64,000 nt of DNA from Streptomyces nojiriensis (lineage in GTDB: Bacteria; Actinomycetota; Actinomycetes; Streptomycetales; Streptomycetaceae), in assembly GCF_017639205.1 (NCBI RefSeq), contig NZ_CP071139.1, forward strand, positions 7,253,501 to 7,317,500, in the 5' to 3' direction. A program made the position numbers and the translations under genes. Numbering within the stretch: position 1 is the first letter of the stretch; every line of letters starts with the position of its first letter. Shown here in pieces: positions 8,097 to 15,597 of this stretch. Below the pieces are notes generated by a model that was given only the letters and a program-made list of their open reading frames with translations, did not search any database and was not told the DNA's origin.

Positions 8097-9302
8097 TCAG
8101 CCCTGAAGCCGGTACTCCTCGAGCAGGCGTCGCCCGATGATCATTTTCTGGATCTCGGCGGTACCTTCACCGATCAGCAGCATCGGGGCCTCCCGGTAGA
8201 GACGCTCGATCTCGTACTCCTTCGAGAACCCGTATCCACCGTGGATACGGAAGGCGTCCTCGACGACCTCCTTGCAGTACTCGGAGGCGAGGTACTTCGC
8301 CATCCCTGCTTCGAGGTCGTTTCGTTCCCCGGAGTCCTTTTTGCGTGCTGCATTGACCATCATCGCATGGGCGGCTTCGATCTTGGTAGCCATCTCGGCC
8401 AGCTTGAACTGAATCGCCTGGTGTTCGGCGATCGGCTTGCCGAAAGTGTGACGTTGCTGGGCATAGGAGACACCCAGTTCGAAAGCACGCTGAGCGACAC
8501 CGCAGCCACGCGCCGCCACGTTGACGCGGCCGACCTCGACCCCGTCCATCATTTGGTAAAACCCTCGGCCCGTCTGTCCGCCGAGTACCCGATTGGCCGG
8601 AATGCGCAGTCCGTCCATGATGAGCTCGGTCGTGTCGACGCCCTTGTAGCCCATCTTGTCGATCTTGCCGGGGATGGTCAGGCCGGGACGGACCTCACCG
8701 AAGCCGGGCTCCTTCTCGACGAGGAAGGTCGTCATCGACTTGTGGGGCGCCGTGCCCTCGGGGTGTCCTTCGTCACTCCGGACGAGAACGGCCACCAGGG
8801 TGGAGCTGCCGCCGTTCGTCAGCCACATCTTCTGACCGTTCAGGACGTACTCGTCGCCGTCCTTCACCGCCTTGGACGTGATGGCCGACACGTCGGAGCC
8901 CAGCGCCGGCTCGGACATCGAGAAGGCGCCGCGCACCTCGCCCAGGGCCATGCGCGGGAGGAAGTGGTCCTTCTGCTCCTGCGTGCCGTGCTGCTTGAGC
9001 ATGTACGCCACGATGAAGTGGGTGTTGATGATGCCCGAGACGGACATCCAGCCACGGGCGATCTCCTCGACGCACAGGGCGTAGGTGAGGAGCGACTCAC
9101 CCAGGCCGCCGTACTCCTCCGGGATCATCAGGCCGAAGAGGCCGAGTTCCTTGAGGCCGTCGACGATCTGCTGCGGGTACTCGTCACGGTGTTCGAGCTC
9201 GGTCGCGACCGGGATGATCTCCTTGTCGACGAACTCCCGGACGGTCTTGAGGATCTCCCGCTGGACGTCGGTCAGCCCGGCGGTCTGGGCGAGTCGGGCC
9301 AT
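8097..9302 (-). CDS. mcd: Acyl-CoA dehydrogenase, probable (2S)-methylsuccinyl-CoA dehydrogenase of the EMC pathway
   Basis: 401 residues with a complete acyl-CoA dehydrogenase fold: helical N-domain, FAD-binding beta-domain (AFSMSEPALGSDVSA; MWLTNGG) and a C-terminal domain with the catalytic-base region YREAPMLLIGEGTAEIQKMIIG. As last gene of ccr-ecm-mcl-mch-mcd it most likely oxidises methylsuccinyl-CoA to mesaconyl-CoA. It begins 2 bp after the mch stop. It is shorter than the about 550-residue proteobacterial Mcd, so the assignment rests on operon position rather than on family-specific residues. A general short-chain acyl-CoA dehydrogenase is the alternative. Confidence 0.82.
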   Translation of the reverse strand: MARLAQTAGLTDVQREILKTVREFVDKEIIPVATELEHRDEYPQQIVDGLKELGLFGLMIPEEYGGLGESLLTYALCVEEIARGWMSVSGIINTHFIVAYMLKQHGTQEQKDHFLPRMALGEVRGAFSMSEPALGSDVSAITSKAVKDGDEYVLNGQKMWLTNGGSSTLVAVLVRSDEGHPEGTAPHKSMTTFLVEKEPGFGEVRPGLTIPGKIDKMGYKGVDTTELIMDGLRIPANRVLGGQTGRGFYQMMDGVEVGRVNVAARGCGVAQRAFELGVSYAQQRHTFGKPIAEHQAIQFKLAEMATKIEAAHAMMVNAARKKDSGERNDLEAGMAKYLASEYCKEVVEDAFRIHGGYGFSKEYEIERLYREAPMLLIGEGTAEIQKMIIGRRLLEEYRLQG

Positions 9303-9304
9303 GG

Positions 9305-9817
9305 CTACTTCCCCTGTTCCTTCAGCGTGGGGCGGCCGGGCTGCTCGCCGCCGCGCTCCTTGATGTACGTCTCGGTCGGGACCATCACCTTGCGCCGGAA
9401 GACGCAGACGAGGGTGCCGTCCTGCTTGTAGCCCTTGGTCTCCACGTAGACGATCCCGCGGTCGTTCTTCGACTTCGACGGGGTCTTGTCGAGGACCGTG
9501 GTCTCGCCGTAGATGGTGTCGCCGTGGAAGGTCGGCGCCACGTGCCGCAGGGACTCGATCTCCAGGTTGGCGATGGCCTTCCCGGAGACGTCCGGCACGG
9601 ACATGCCGAGCAGCAGCGAGTAGATGTAGTTGCCCACGACCACGTTCTTGCCGAAGTCGGTCGTGTTCTCCGCGTAATTGCTGTCCATGTGGAGCGGGTG
9701 GTGATTCATGGTCAGCAGACAGAAGAGGTGGTCGTCGTACTCGGTGACCGTCTTTCCGGGCCAGTGCTTGTATACCGCCCCGACCTCGAACTCTTCGTAC
9801 GTGCGTCCGAACTGCAT
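9305..9817 (-). CDS. mch: MaoC-type hydratase, probable mesaconyl-CoA hydratase
   Basis: 170 residues from the ATG at 9817. MaoC/hot-dog fold with the hydratase segment NHHPLHMDSNYAENTTDFGK, corresponding to the D-x4-H-type catalytic motif, and VVVGNYIYSLLLGMS after it. In the EMC pathway this enzyme hydrates mesaconyl-C1-CoA to beta-methylmalyl-CoA. It lies 5 bp after the lyase gene and 2 bp before the dehydrogenase gene. It is a single hot-dog unit, half the size of the double-domain proteobacterial Mch, and probably acts as an oligomer. Confidence 0.82.
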   Translation of the reverse strand: MQFGRTYEEFEVGAVYKHWPGKTVTEYDDHLFCLLTMNHHPLHMDSNYAENTTDFGKNVVVGNYIYSLLLGMSVPDVSGKAIANLEIESLRHVAPTFHGDTIYGETTVLDKTPSKSKNDRGIVYVETKGYKQDGTLVCVFRRKVMVPTETYIKERGGEQPGRPTLKEQGK

Positions 9818-9822
9818 CGGGA

Positions 9823-10797
9823 TCAGGCCTCCGGGATCTCGAACTTGGTGGTGCGCTCCATGCCCGCCGCGCGGCCCTTGCCCGCGATGACCAGGGCCAT
9901 CTTGCGGCTGGCCTCGTCGATCATCTCGTCGCCGAGCATCGCGGAGCCCTTCTTGCCGCCGGCCTCCGAGGTGCACCAGTCGTACGCGTCGAGGATCAGC
10001 TCGGCGTGGTCGTAGTCCTCCTGCGAGGGGGAGAAGACCTCGTTGGCGGCGTCGACCTGGCCCGGGTGCAGCACCCACTTGCCGTCGAAGCCCAGCGCGG
10101 CCGCGCGGCCCGCCACCTCGCGGTAGGCGTCCACGTCGCGGATCTGGAGGAAGGGGCCGTCGATCGCCTGGAGGTTGTGCATGCGGGCCGCCATCAGGAT
10201 CCGCATCAGGATGTAGTGGTAGGCGTCCGCCGGGTAGCCGGGCGGCTGCATGCCCACGACCAGCGACTTCATGTTGATCGAGGCCATGAAGTCGGCCGGG
10301 CCGAAGATGATGGTCTCCAGCCGCGGCGAGGCGGCGGCGATCTCGTCGACGTTCACCAGGCCCTTGGCGTTCTCGATCTGCGCCTCGATGCCGATCTTGC
10401 CGACCTCGAAGCCCATGGTCTTCTCGATCTGGGTCAGCAGCAGGTCCAGGGCCACGACCTGCTGGGCGTCCTGGACCTTCGGCAGCATGATGCAGTCGAG
10501 GTTCTGGCCGGCGCCCTCGACCACCGTGACGACGTCGCGGTAGGTCCAGTGCGTGGTCCAGTCGTTGACGCGCACGACGCGGGTCTTGCCGGTCCAGTCG
10601 CCGTTGTTCAGCGCGTCCACGATGGTGTGGCGGGCGCCTTCCTTGGCGAGCGGCGCGCAGGCGTCCTCCAGGTCCAGGAAGACCTGGTCGGCCGGCAGGC
10701 CCTGGGCCTTCTCCAGGAACCGCGGGTTCGATCCGGGCACCGCGAGGCAGGAGCGACGCGGGCGAAGGCGGTTCACCGGGTGGACGGGCGTGGTCAT
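9823..10797 (-). CDS. mcl: CitE/HpcH-family lyase, probable L-malyl-CoA/beta-methylmalyl-CoA lyase
   Basis: 324 residues with a TIM-barrel HpcH/HpaI fold. The start reads RRSCLAVPGSNPRFLEKA and VFLDLEDACAP, the CoA- and metal-binding elements of malyl-CoA lyases; an acidic metal ligand lies in GIEAQIENAKGL and the C-terminus has the HPGQVDAANEVFSPS motif. It cleaves beta-methylmalyl-CoA to glyoxylate and propionyl-CoA. Its start overlaps the ecm stop in an ATGA junction, implying coupled translation. Confidence 0.88.
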   Translation of the reverse strand: MTTPVHPVNRLRPRRSCLAVPGSNPRFLEKAQGLPADQVFLDLEDACAPLAKEGARHTIVDALNNGDWTGKTRVVRVNDWTTHWTYRDVVTVVEGAGQNLDCIMLPKVQDAQQVVALDLLLTQIEKTMGFEVGKIGIEAQIENAKGLVNVDEIAAASPRLETIIFGPADFMASINMKSLVVGMQPPGYPADAYHYILMRILMAARMHNLQAIDGPFLQIRDVDAYREVAGRAAALGFDGKWVLHPGQVDAANEVFSPSQEDYDHAELILDAYDWCTSEAGGKKGSAMLGDEMIDEASRKMALVIAGKGRAAGMERTTKFEIPEA

Positions 10798-12875
10798 GCG
10801 GGGACCTCCGTGCTTGCAACGAGTGCGTTGTCGATGTCGAGGGGGGCGAGCTTGTTGGCCTTGCGGATCTCGTCGACGATACGGCCGATGATCTCCGTGA
10901 TGCCGAAGTCCTTCGGCGTGAAGACGGCGGCGACACCCGCTGCCTTGAGCGCCACGGCGTCGGCGTTGGGAATGATGCCTCCGACGATGACGGGGATGTC
11001 ACCCGCCCCCGCCGTCCGCAGCCGTTCCAGGACGTCCGGGACCAGAGCGCTGTGCGAGCCGGACAGGATGGACAGTCCCACGCAGTGCACGTCCTCGGCC
11101 AGCGCCGCGGAGGAGATCTCCTCCGGCGTCAGCCTGATGCCCTGGTAGACCACCTCGAAGCCGGCGTCGCGGGCCCGCACGGCGATCTGCTCGGCGCCGT
11201 TGGAGTGCCCGTCCAGGCCGGGCTTGCCGACCAGCAGGCGCAGCCGGCCCGAGCCGAGCTCGTCGGCCGTACGGGACACCTTCTCGCGGACCTCGTGCAT
11301 CGGCGTACCGGGCTCGGCGGTGACCGCCACCGGGGCCGAGGAGACCCCGGTCGGGGCGCGGAACTCGCCGAACACCTCGCGCAGGGCGCCGGCCCACTCG
11401 CCGGTGGTGACACCGGCGCGGGCGCACTCCAGCGTGGCCTCCATCAGGTTCTCGGTGCCCGCCGCGGCCTCCTTGAGGCGCTCCAGCGCCTGCTGGGTGG
11501 TGGGGAAGACGAACGGGTCGCCGTTCCCCTGCCGGTCCGAGGACTCCTGACGCTCCGCCCGCCAGCGGACGATGCGCTCGACGGTGAGCGCCTCCGTCGC
11601 CGGGTCGACCGTCATGATGGCGCCGTCCAGGTCGGAGGTGAGCGGGTTCTCCTCGGTCTGCTGGAAGCAGTTGACACCGACGATCTTGTCCTCGCCGGCC
11701 TCGATCCGCGCCCGCCGCTCGGCGTGCGAGGAGACCAGCTCGCCCTTCAGGTACCCGGACTCGACGGCCGCCATGGCGCCGCCCATCTCCTGGATCCGGT
11801 CGATCTCGGCCAGGCAGTCGGCGACCAGGGAGTCGACTTTGGCCTCGATGACGTGGGATCCGGCGAAGATGTCCTCGTACTCCAGCAGGTCGCTCTCGAG
11901 CGCGAGGACCTGCTGGATGCGCAGCGACCACTGCTGGTCCCAGGGCCGGGGCAGGCCCAGCGCCTCGTTCCAGGCGGGCAGCTGCACGGCGCGGGCACGG
12001 GCGTCCTTGGACAGGGTGACCGCGAGCATCTCCAGCACGATGCGCTGGACGTTGTTCTCCGGCTGGGCCTCGGTCAGCCCCAGGGAGTTGACCTGGACGC
12101 CGTAACGGAAGCGGCGCTGCTTCGCGTTCTCGATGCCGTAGCGCTCGTGGGTGACCTTGTCCCAGATACGGCCGAAGGCGCGCATCTTGCACATCTCCTC
12201 GATGAAGCGGACGCCCGCGTTCACGAAGAAGGAGATCCGGGCGACGACCTCGCCGAAACGCTCCTGGGGCACCTGGCCCGAGTCGCGCACCGAGTCGAGG
12301 ACCGCGATCGCCGTGGACATCGCGTACGAGATCTCCTGGACCGGGGTGGCCCCGGCCTCCTGGAGGTGGTACGAGCAGATGTTGATCGGGTTCCACTTGG
12401 GGATGTGGTTGACCGTGTACGCGATCATGTCCGTCGTCAGCCGCAGGGACGGCCCCGGCGGGAAGACGTGCGTCCCGCGCGAGAGGTACTCCTTGACGAT
12501 GTCGTTCTGGGTGGTGCCCTGGAGCTGGGCGATGTCCGCGCCCTGCTCCTCGGCGGCCACCTGGTAGAGCGCCAGCAGCCACATGGCCGTGGCGTTGATC
12601 GTCATCGAGGTGTTCATCTGCTCCAGGGGTATGTCCTGGAACAGCCGCCGCATGTCGCCCAGATGGGAGACCGGGACGCCGACCCGGCCCACCTCGCCGC
12701 GGGCGAGGATGTGGTCGGGGTCGTATCCGGTCTGGGTCGGCAGGTCGAAGGCGACCGACAGACCCGTCTGGCCCTTGGCGAGGTTGCGGCGGTACAGCTC
12801 GTTGGACGCCTCGGCCGTGGAGTGGCCGGCGTACGTCCGCATGAGCCACGGACGGTCCTTCTGGCGCTCTGTCAT
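10794..12875 (-). CDS. ecm: Coenzyme B12-dependent ethylmalonyl-CoA mutase (MeaA-like)
   Basis: 693 residues in one chain. The N-terminal TIM-barrel methylmalonyl-CoA-mutase-like domain (about 1-540) carries YAGHSTAEASNELYRRN and SVAFDLPTQTGYDPDH. The C-terminal cobalamin domain (about 560-680) has GKPGLDGHSNGAEQ, the D-x-H-x2-G motif whose His ligates B12. It rearranges ethylmalonyl-CoA to methylsuccinyl-CoA. MeaA-type proteins in streptomycetes were once described as coenzyme B12-dependent mutases of unknown substrate; direct adjacency to ccr supports the ethylmalonyl substrate. It starts 31 bp after ccr, with a modest Shine-Dalgarno site. Confidence 0.92.
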   Translation of the reverse strand: MTERQKDRPWLMRTYAGHSTAEASNELYRRNLAKGQTGLSVAFDLPTQTGYDPDHILARGEVGRVGVPVSHLGDMRRLFQDIPLEQMNTSMTINATAMWLLALYQVAAEEQGADIAQLQGTTQNDIVKEYLSRGTHVFPPGPSLRLTTDMIAYTVNHIPKWNPINICSYHLQEAGATPVQEISYAMSTAIAVLDSVRDSGQVPQERFGEVVARISFFVNAGVRFIEEMCKMRAFGRIWDKVTHERYGIENAKQRRFRYGVQVNSLGLTEAQPENNVQRIVLEMLAVTLSKDARARAVQLPAWNEALGLPRPWDQQWSLRIQQVLALESDLLEYEDIFAGSHVIEAKVDSLVADCLAEIDRIQEMGGAMAAVESGYLKGELVSSHAERRARIEAGEDKIVGVNCFQQTEENPLTSDLDGAIMTVDPATEALTVERIVRWRAERQESSDRQGNGDPFVFPTTQQALERLKEAAAGTENLMEATLECARAGVTTGEWAGALREVFGEFRAPTGVSSAPVAVTAEPGTPMHEVREKVSRTADELGSGRLRLLVGKPGLDGHSNGAEQIAVRARDAGFEVVYQGIRLTPEEISSAALAEDVHCVGLSILSGSHSALVPDVLERLRTAGAGDIPVIVGGIIPNADAVALKAAGVAAVFTPKDFGITEIIGRIVDEIRKANKLAPLDIDNALVASTEVPA

Positions 12876-12906
12876 CTCAGGCTGTCCCTTAGGCCTTTGA
12901 ACGGTC

Positions 12907-14244
12907 TCAGACGTTACGGAAGCGGTTGATCGCGTCGAGGTGCGTCGCGCGCAGCTCGTGGTCGCGCACGCCCAGGCCCTCCTCGGGGGCCAGCGCGAGG
13001 ACGCCGACCTTGCCCTGGTGGAGGTTGCGGTGGACGTCGTAGGCGGCCTGTCCGGTGTCCTCCAGGGAGTAGACCTTCGACAGGGTCGGGTGGATCTTGC
13101 CCTTGGCGACCAGGCGGTTCGCCTCCCAGGCCTCGCGGTAGTTCGCGAAGTGAGAGCCGACGATCCGCTTCAGCGACATCCACAGGTAGCGGTTGTCGTA
13201 CTGGTGCATGTAGCCCGAGGTCGAGGCGCAGGTGGTGATGGTGCCGCCCTTGCGGGTGACGTAGACCGAGGCGCCGAAGGTCTCGCGGCCCGGGTGCTCG
13301 AAGACGATGTCGATGTCCTCGCCGCCGGTGAGCTCGCGGATCTTGGAACCGAAGCGCTTCCACTCGCGCGGGTCCTGGGTGTTCTCGTCCTTCCAGAACT
13401 TGTAGCCCTCGGCGTTGCGGTCGATGACCGCGGTGGCGCCCATGGCCCGGCAGATGTCCGCCTTCTCCGGGGAGGAGACCACGCAGATCGGGTTGGCGCC
13501 GCCGGCGAGCGCGAACTGGGTCGCGTACGAGCCGAGGCCGCCGCTGGCGCCCCAGATCAGGACGTTGTCGCCCTGCTTCATGCCGGCGCCGTTCTGGGAG
13601 ACCAGCTGGCGGTAGGCGGTGGAGTTGACCAGACCGGGGGAGGCGGCCTCCTCCCAGCTCAGGTGGTCGGGCTTCGGCATCAGCTGGTTGGACTTGACGA
13701 GCGCGATCTCCGCCAGGCCGCCGAAGTTGGTCTCGAAGCCCCAGATGCGCTGCTCGGGGTCGAGCATCGTGTCGTTGTGGCCGTCCGAGGACTCCAGCTC
13801 GACCGAGAGGCAGTGGGCGACGACCTCGTCGCCGGGCTTCCAGGCGTTGACGCCGGGGCCGGTGCGCAGCACGACGCCCGCGAGGTCGGAACCGATGACG
13901 TGGTACGGCAGGTCGTGGCGCTTGGTCAGCTCCGACAGGCGGCCGTAGCGCTCCAGGAAGCTGAAGGTCGACACCGGCTCGAAGATCGAGGTCCACACGG
14001 AGTTGTAGTTGACCGAGGAGGCCATGACGGCGACCAGGGCCTCGCCCGGGCCCAGCTCCGGCACCGGGACCTGGTCCAGGTGGAGGGACTTGCGCGGGTC
14101 CTTCTCGCGCGTCGTGAGCCCCGCGAACATCTCCGCCTCGTCCTTGTGCACGGTGATCGCGCGGTAGGAGTCGGGAAGCGGCAGGGCTGCGAAGTCTGCG
14201 GCGGTGGCGGACTGCGACTGAATCGCGTCCAGGATGTCCTTCAC
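12907..14244 (-). CDS. ccr: Crotonyl-CoA carboxylase/reductase
   Basis: 445 residues, the usual family length, from a GTG at 14244 preceded by a clear GGAGG seven bases away; the longer open frame to 14457 is not used. It is a medium-chain dehydrogenase/reductase with an N-terminal quinone-reductase-like part and a Rossmann domain (GASGGLGSYATQFA) for NADPH. It reductively carboxylates crotonyl-CoA to (2S)-ethylmalonyl-CoA, the defining EMC step, and also supplies ethylmalonyl-CoA extender units to polyketide synthases. It is the first gene of a five-gene minus-strand operon. A promoter and a distal conserved element lie upstream. Confidence 0.96.
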   Translation of the reverse strand: MKDILDAIQSQSATAADFAALPLPDSYRAITVHKDEAEMFAGLTTREKDPRKSLHLDQVPVPELGPGEALVAVMASSVNYNSVWTSIFEPVSTFSFLERYGRLSELTKRHDLPYHVIGSDLAGVVLRTGPGVNAWKPGDEVVAHCLSVELESSDGHNDTMLDPEQRIWGFETNFGGLAEIALVKSNQLMPKPDHLSWEEAASPGLVNSTAYRQLVSQNGAGMKQGDNVLIWGASGGLGSYATQFALAGGANPICVVSSPEKADICRAMGATAVIDRNAEGYKFWKDENTQDPREWKRFGSKIRELTGGEDIDIVFEHPGRETFGASVYVTRKGGTITTCASTSGYMHQYDNRYLWMSLKRIVGSHFANYREAWEANRLVAKGKIHPTLSKVYSLEDTGQAAYDVHRNLHQGKVGVLALAPEEGLGVRDHELRATHLDAINRFRNV

Positions 14245-14445
14245 GGTGAGCCTCCGGCTAGCGCTGATGAGGGTGCGCTGAGGTAAACGGGGTGCGTGGT
14301 GCGGGTGCGGTGTGCCGTCGGTCCGGCTGGTGCAGTGGTGCTGGGCGACGCCCGTGGTGAGGCGTGCGGTGCCTGGTGACGCAGGCGATCCGGGGCGCGT
14401 TCCACGCCGGGTGGGCGTGGGTCGCGGGGACATCCGGACGACTTC

Positions 14446-14474
14446 AACGTATGGCACCCCGTGTCACCCGGCAA
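14446..14474 (-). promoter_or_regulatory. Candidate ccr promoter
   Basis: On the minus strand TTGCCG (14474-14469), a 17-nt spacer and TACGTT (14451-14446) match a vegetative promoter. The predicted transcript would start near 14439 and have a leader of about 195 nt before the GTG at 14244. I see no recognised riboswitch in that leader. Confidence 0.5.
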
Positions 14475-14515
14475 GGCACCGCGTGCCAAAACTTTCTCTC
14501 ATTTGCCGATTGACC

Positions 14516-14540
14516 TGCACCGATGAGCGATGATCGATCA
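14516..14540 (-). promoter_or_regulatory. 25-nt conserved element upstream of ccr (copy 1)
   Basis: This stretch matches 21 of 25 bases with 17704-17728 upstream of the 3-hydroxyacyl-CoA dehydrogenase gene, in the same orientation relative to the gene. It contains the perfect palindrome TGATCGATCA (14531-14540). It lies 42 bp beyond the predicted ccr -35 box. Probably an activator or regulator binding site; the TetR-family gene next door is the natural candidate. Confidence 0.6.
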
Positions 14541-14577
14541 GAGTTACCCGCGAGTAGGGGCAAGCCGGACATAAAAA

Positions 14578-14608
14578 AGTGGCCGCCCCCGGAACGGGAG
14601 CGGCCACT
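14578..14608 (-). terminator. Intrinsic terminator of the tetR gene
   Basis: 14-bp arms at 14578-14591 and 14595-14608 with one mismatch and a 3-nt loop. Read on the minus strand, the hairpin is followed by a run of six T (14577-14572 region). It lies 13 bp after the tetR stop and separates that gene from the ccr promoter region. Confidence 0.85.
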
Positions 14609-14621
14609 GTGACGCGCCTGA

Positions 14622-15434
14622 CTATGTGGCGCGCAGCGCCTCTTCGATGGTCCGCATGACCTCGTCCAGCGGAGCGTCGGTGCGGGCCACCGCCACCAGC
14701 ACCTCGCCCTGCGTGCGGACGGCCGCCGGCGCGGACGGTTGCGAGCTCAGCGTGCGGCCCGCGCCGATGCCCGTACCGAAGGTCTTCCGGACGATCGAGA
14801 AGGCGTGGTCCAGCTGCGCCTCCACGTCCCCCTGGCCGCCCGCGCGCAGCCAGCGCCGCAGCACGTGGTTGTGGGCGGTGACCACCGCCGAGGCGGCCAC
14901 TTCGGCCAGCAGCGGGTCGTCGTTGCCGTCGTGGTGGTCGTGCTCGTCGAAATGGGCCAGCAGGTAGCGGGTGAACAGCCGCTCGTACCGGGCCACCGAG
15001 GCGATCTCCCGCTCCCGCAGCGCCGGCACCTCACGCGTCAGCCGGTAGCGCTCCACCGACACCGCCGGCGAGGCGGCGTACATCTTCATGACTTCCTTGA
15101 TCCCGCGGCACACCGTGTCGAGCGGGTGCTCGTGCGCCGGGGCCACGTCCAGGACGGCCTCGGCGCGGGTCAGCGTGTCGTCGTGGTCCGGGAAGATCGC
15201 CTCTTCCTTGGACCGGAAGTGCCGGAAGAAGGTCCGCCGCGCCACCCCGGCGGTCGCGGCGATCTCGTCGACCGTCGTCGCCTCGTACCCCTTGGTCGCG
15301 AAGAGCTCCATGGCCGCGGCGGCGAGCTCGCGGCGCATCTTGAGCCGCTGGGCGGCCGCCTTGGTGCCGGCCGGACTCTCCGGGGTGTCGGACGCCGTGG
15401 CGGCGCGGGGCGAGGTCTTGGCGGGCTGGGACAT
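14622..15434 (-). CDS. TetR-family transcriptional regulator, candidate regulator of the EMC/crotonyl-CoA genes
   Basis: 270 residues from the ATG at 15434. The N-terminal TetR helix-turn-helix spans about residues 45-95 (AAAMELFATKGYEATTVDEIAATAGVARRTFFRHF split around the turn); the C-terminal ligand domain is acidic and His-rich (HFDEHDHHDGND). The start at 15434 is favoured over the in-frame ATG at 15452 because a TACTTT box lies six bases before it, as in leaderless genes. It sits between ccr and the hydroxyacyl-CoA dehydrogenase gene. Known precedent: CcrR, a TetR-family protein, activates ccr in Methylobacterium. Whether this protein binds the shared 25-nt element is inference. Confidence 0.85.
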   Translation of the reverse strand: MSQPAKTSPRAATASDTPESPAGTKAAAQRLKMRRELAAAAMELFATKGYEATTVDEIAATAGVARRTFFRHFRSKEEAIFPDHDDTLTRAEAVLDVAPAHEHPLDTVCRGIKEVMKMYAASPAVSVERYRLTREVPALREREIASVARYERLFTRYLLAHFDEHDHHDGNDDPLLAEVAASAVVTAHNHVLRRWLRAGGQGDVEAQLDHAFSIVRKTFGTGIGAGRTLSSQPSAPAAVRTQGEVLVAVARTDAPLDEVMRTIEEALRAT

Positions 15435-15597
15435 AGAGCGAAAGTACTTCATTCGTGCAGGGGTGCGCGCCTGCGGGGGGTGGGAGGGGGGTGGATGCGG
15501 GGGAGAGCCCGCACTGGGCTCGTGAGGGTTGGCCCGCCGTGAGGGTCCGGCGGGCCCGAGCAGCCCTCCCCACGCATCCGGCTCGTGGCCCGACGGA

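Noticed and set aside
9818..11002. Upstream extension of the mesaconyl-CoA hydratase frame
   Set aside because: It lies over the lyase and mutase genes; only the last 170 residues match the MaoC fold.
12876..14570. Cobalamin riboswitch expected near a B12-dependent mutase
   Set aside because: Only a chance GCCACTG string within the tetR terminator; no B12-box leader structure is present upstream of ccr or ecm.
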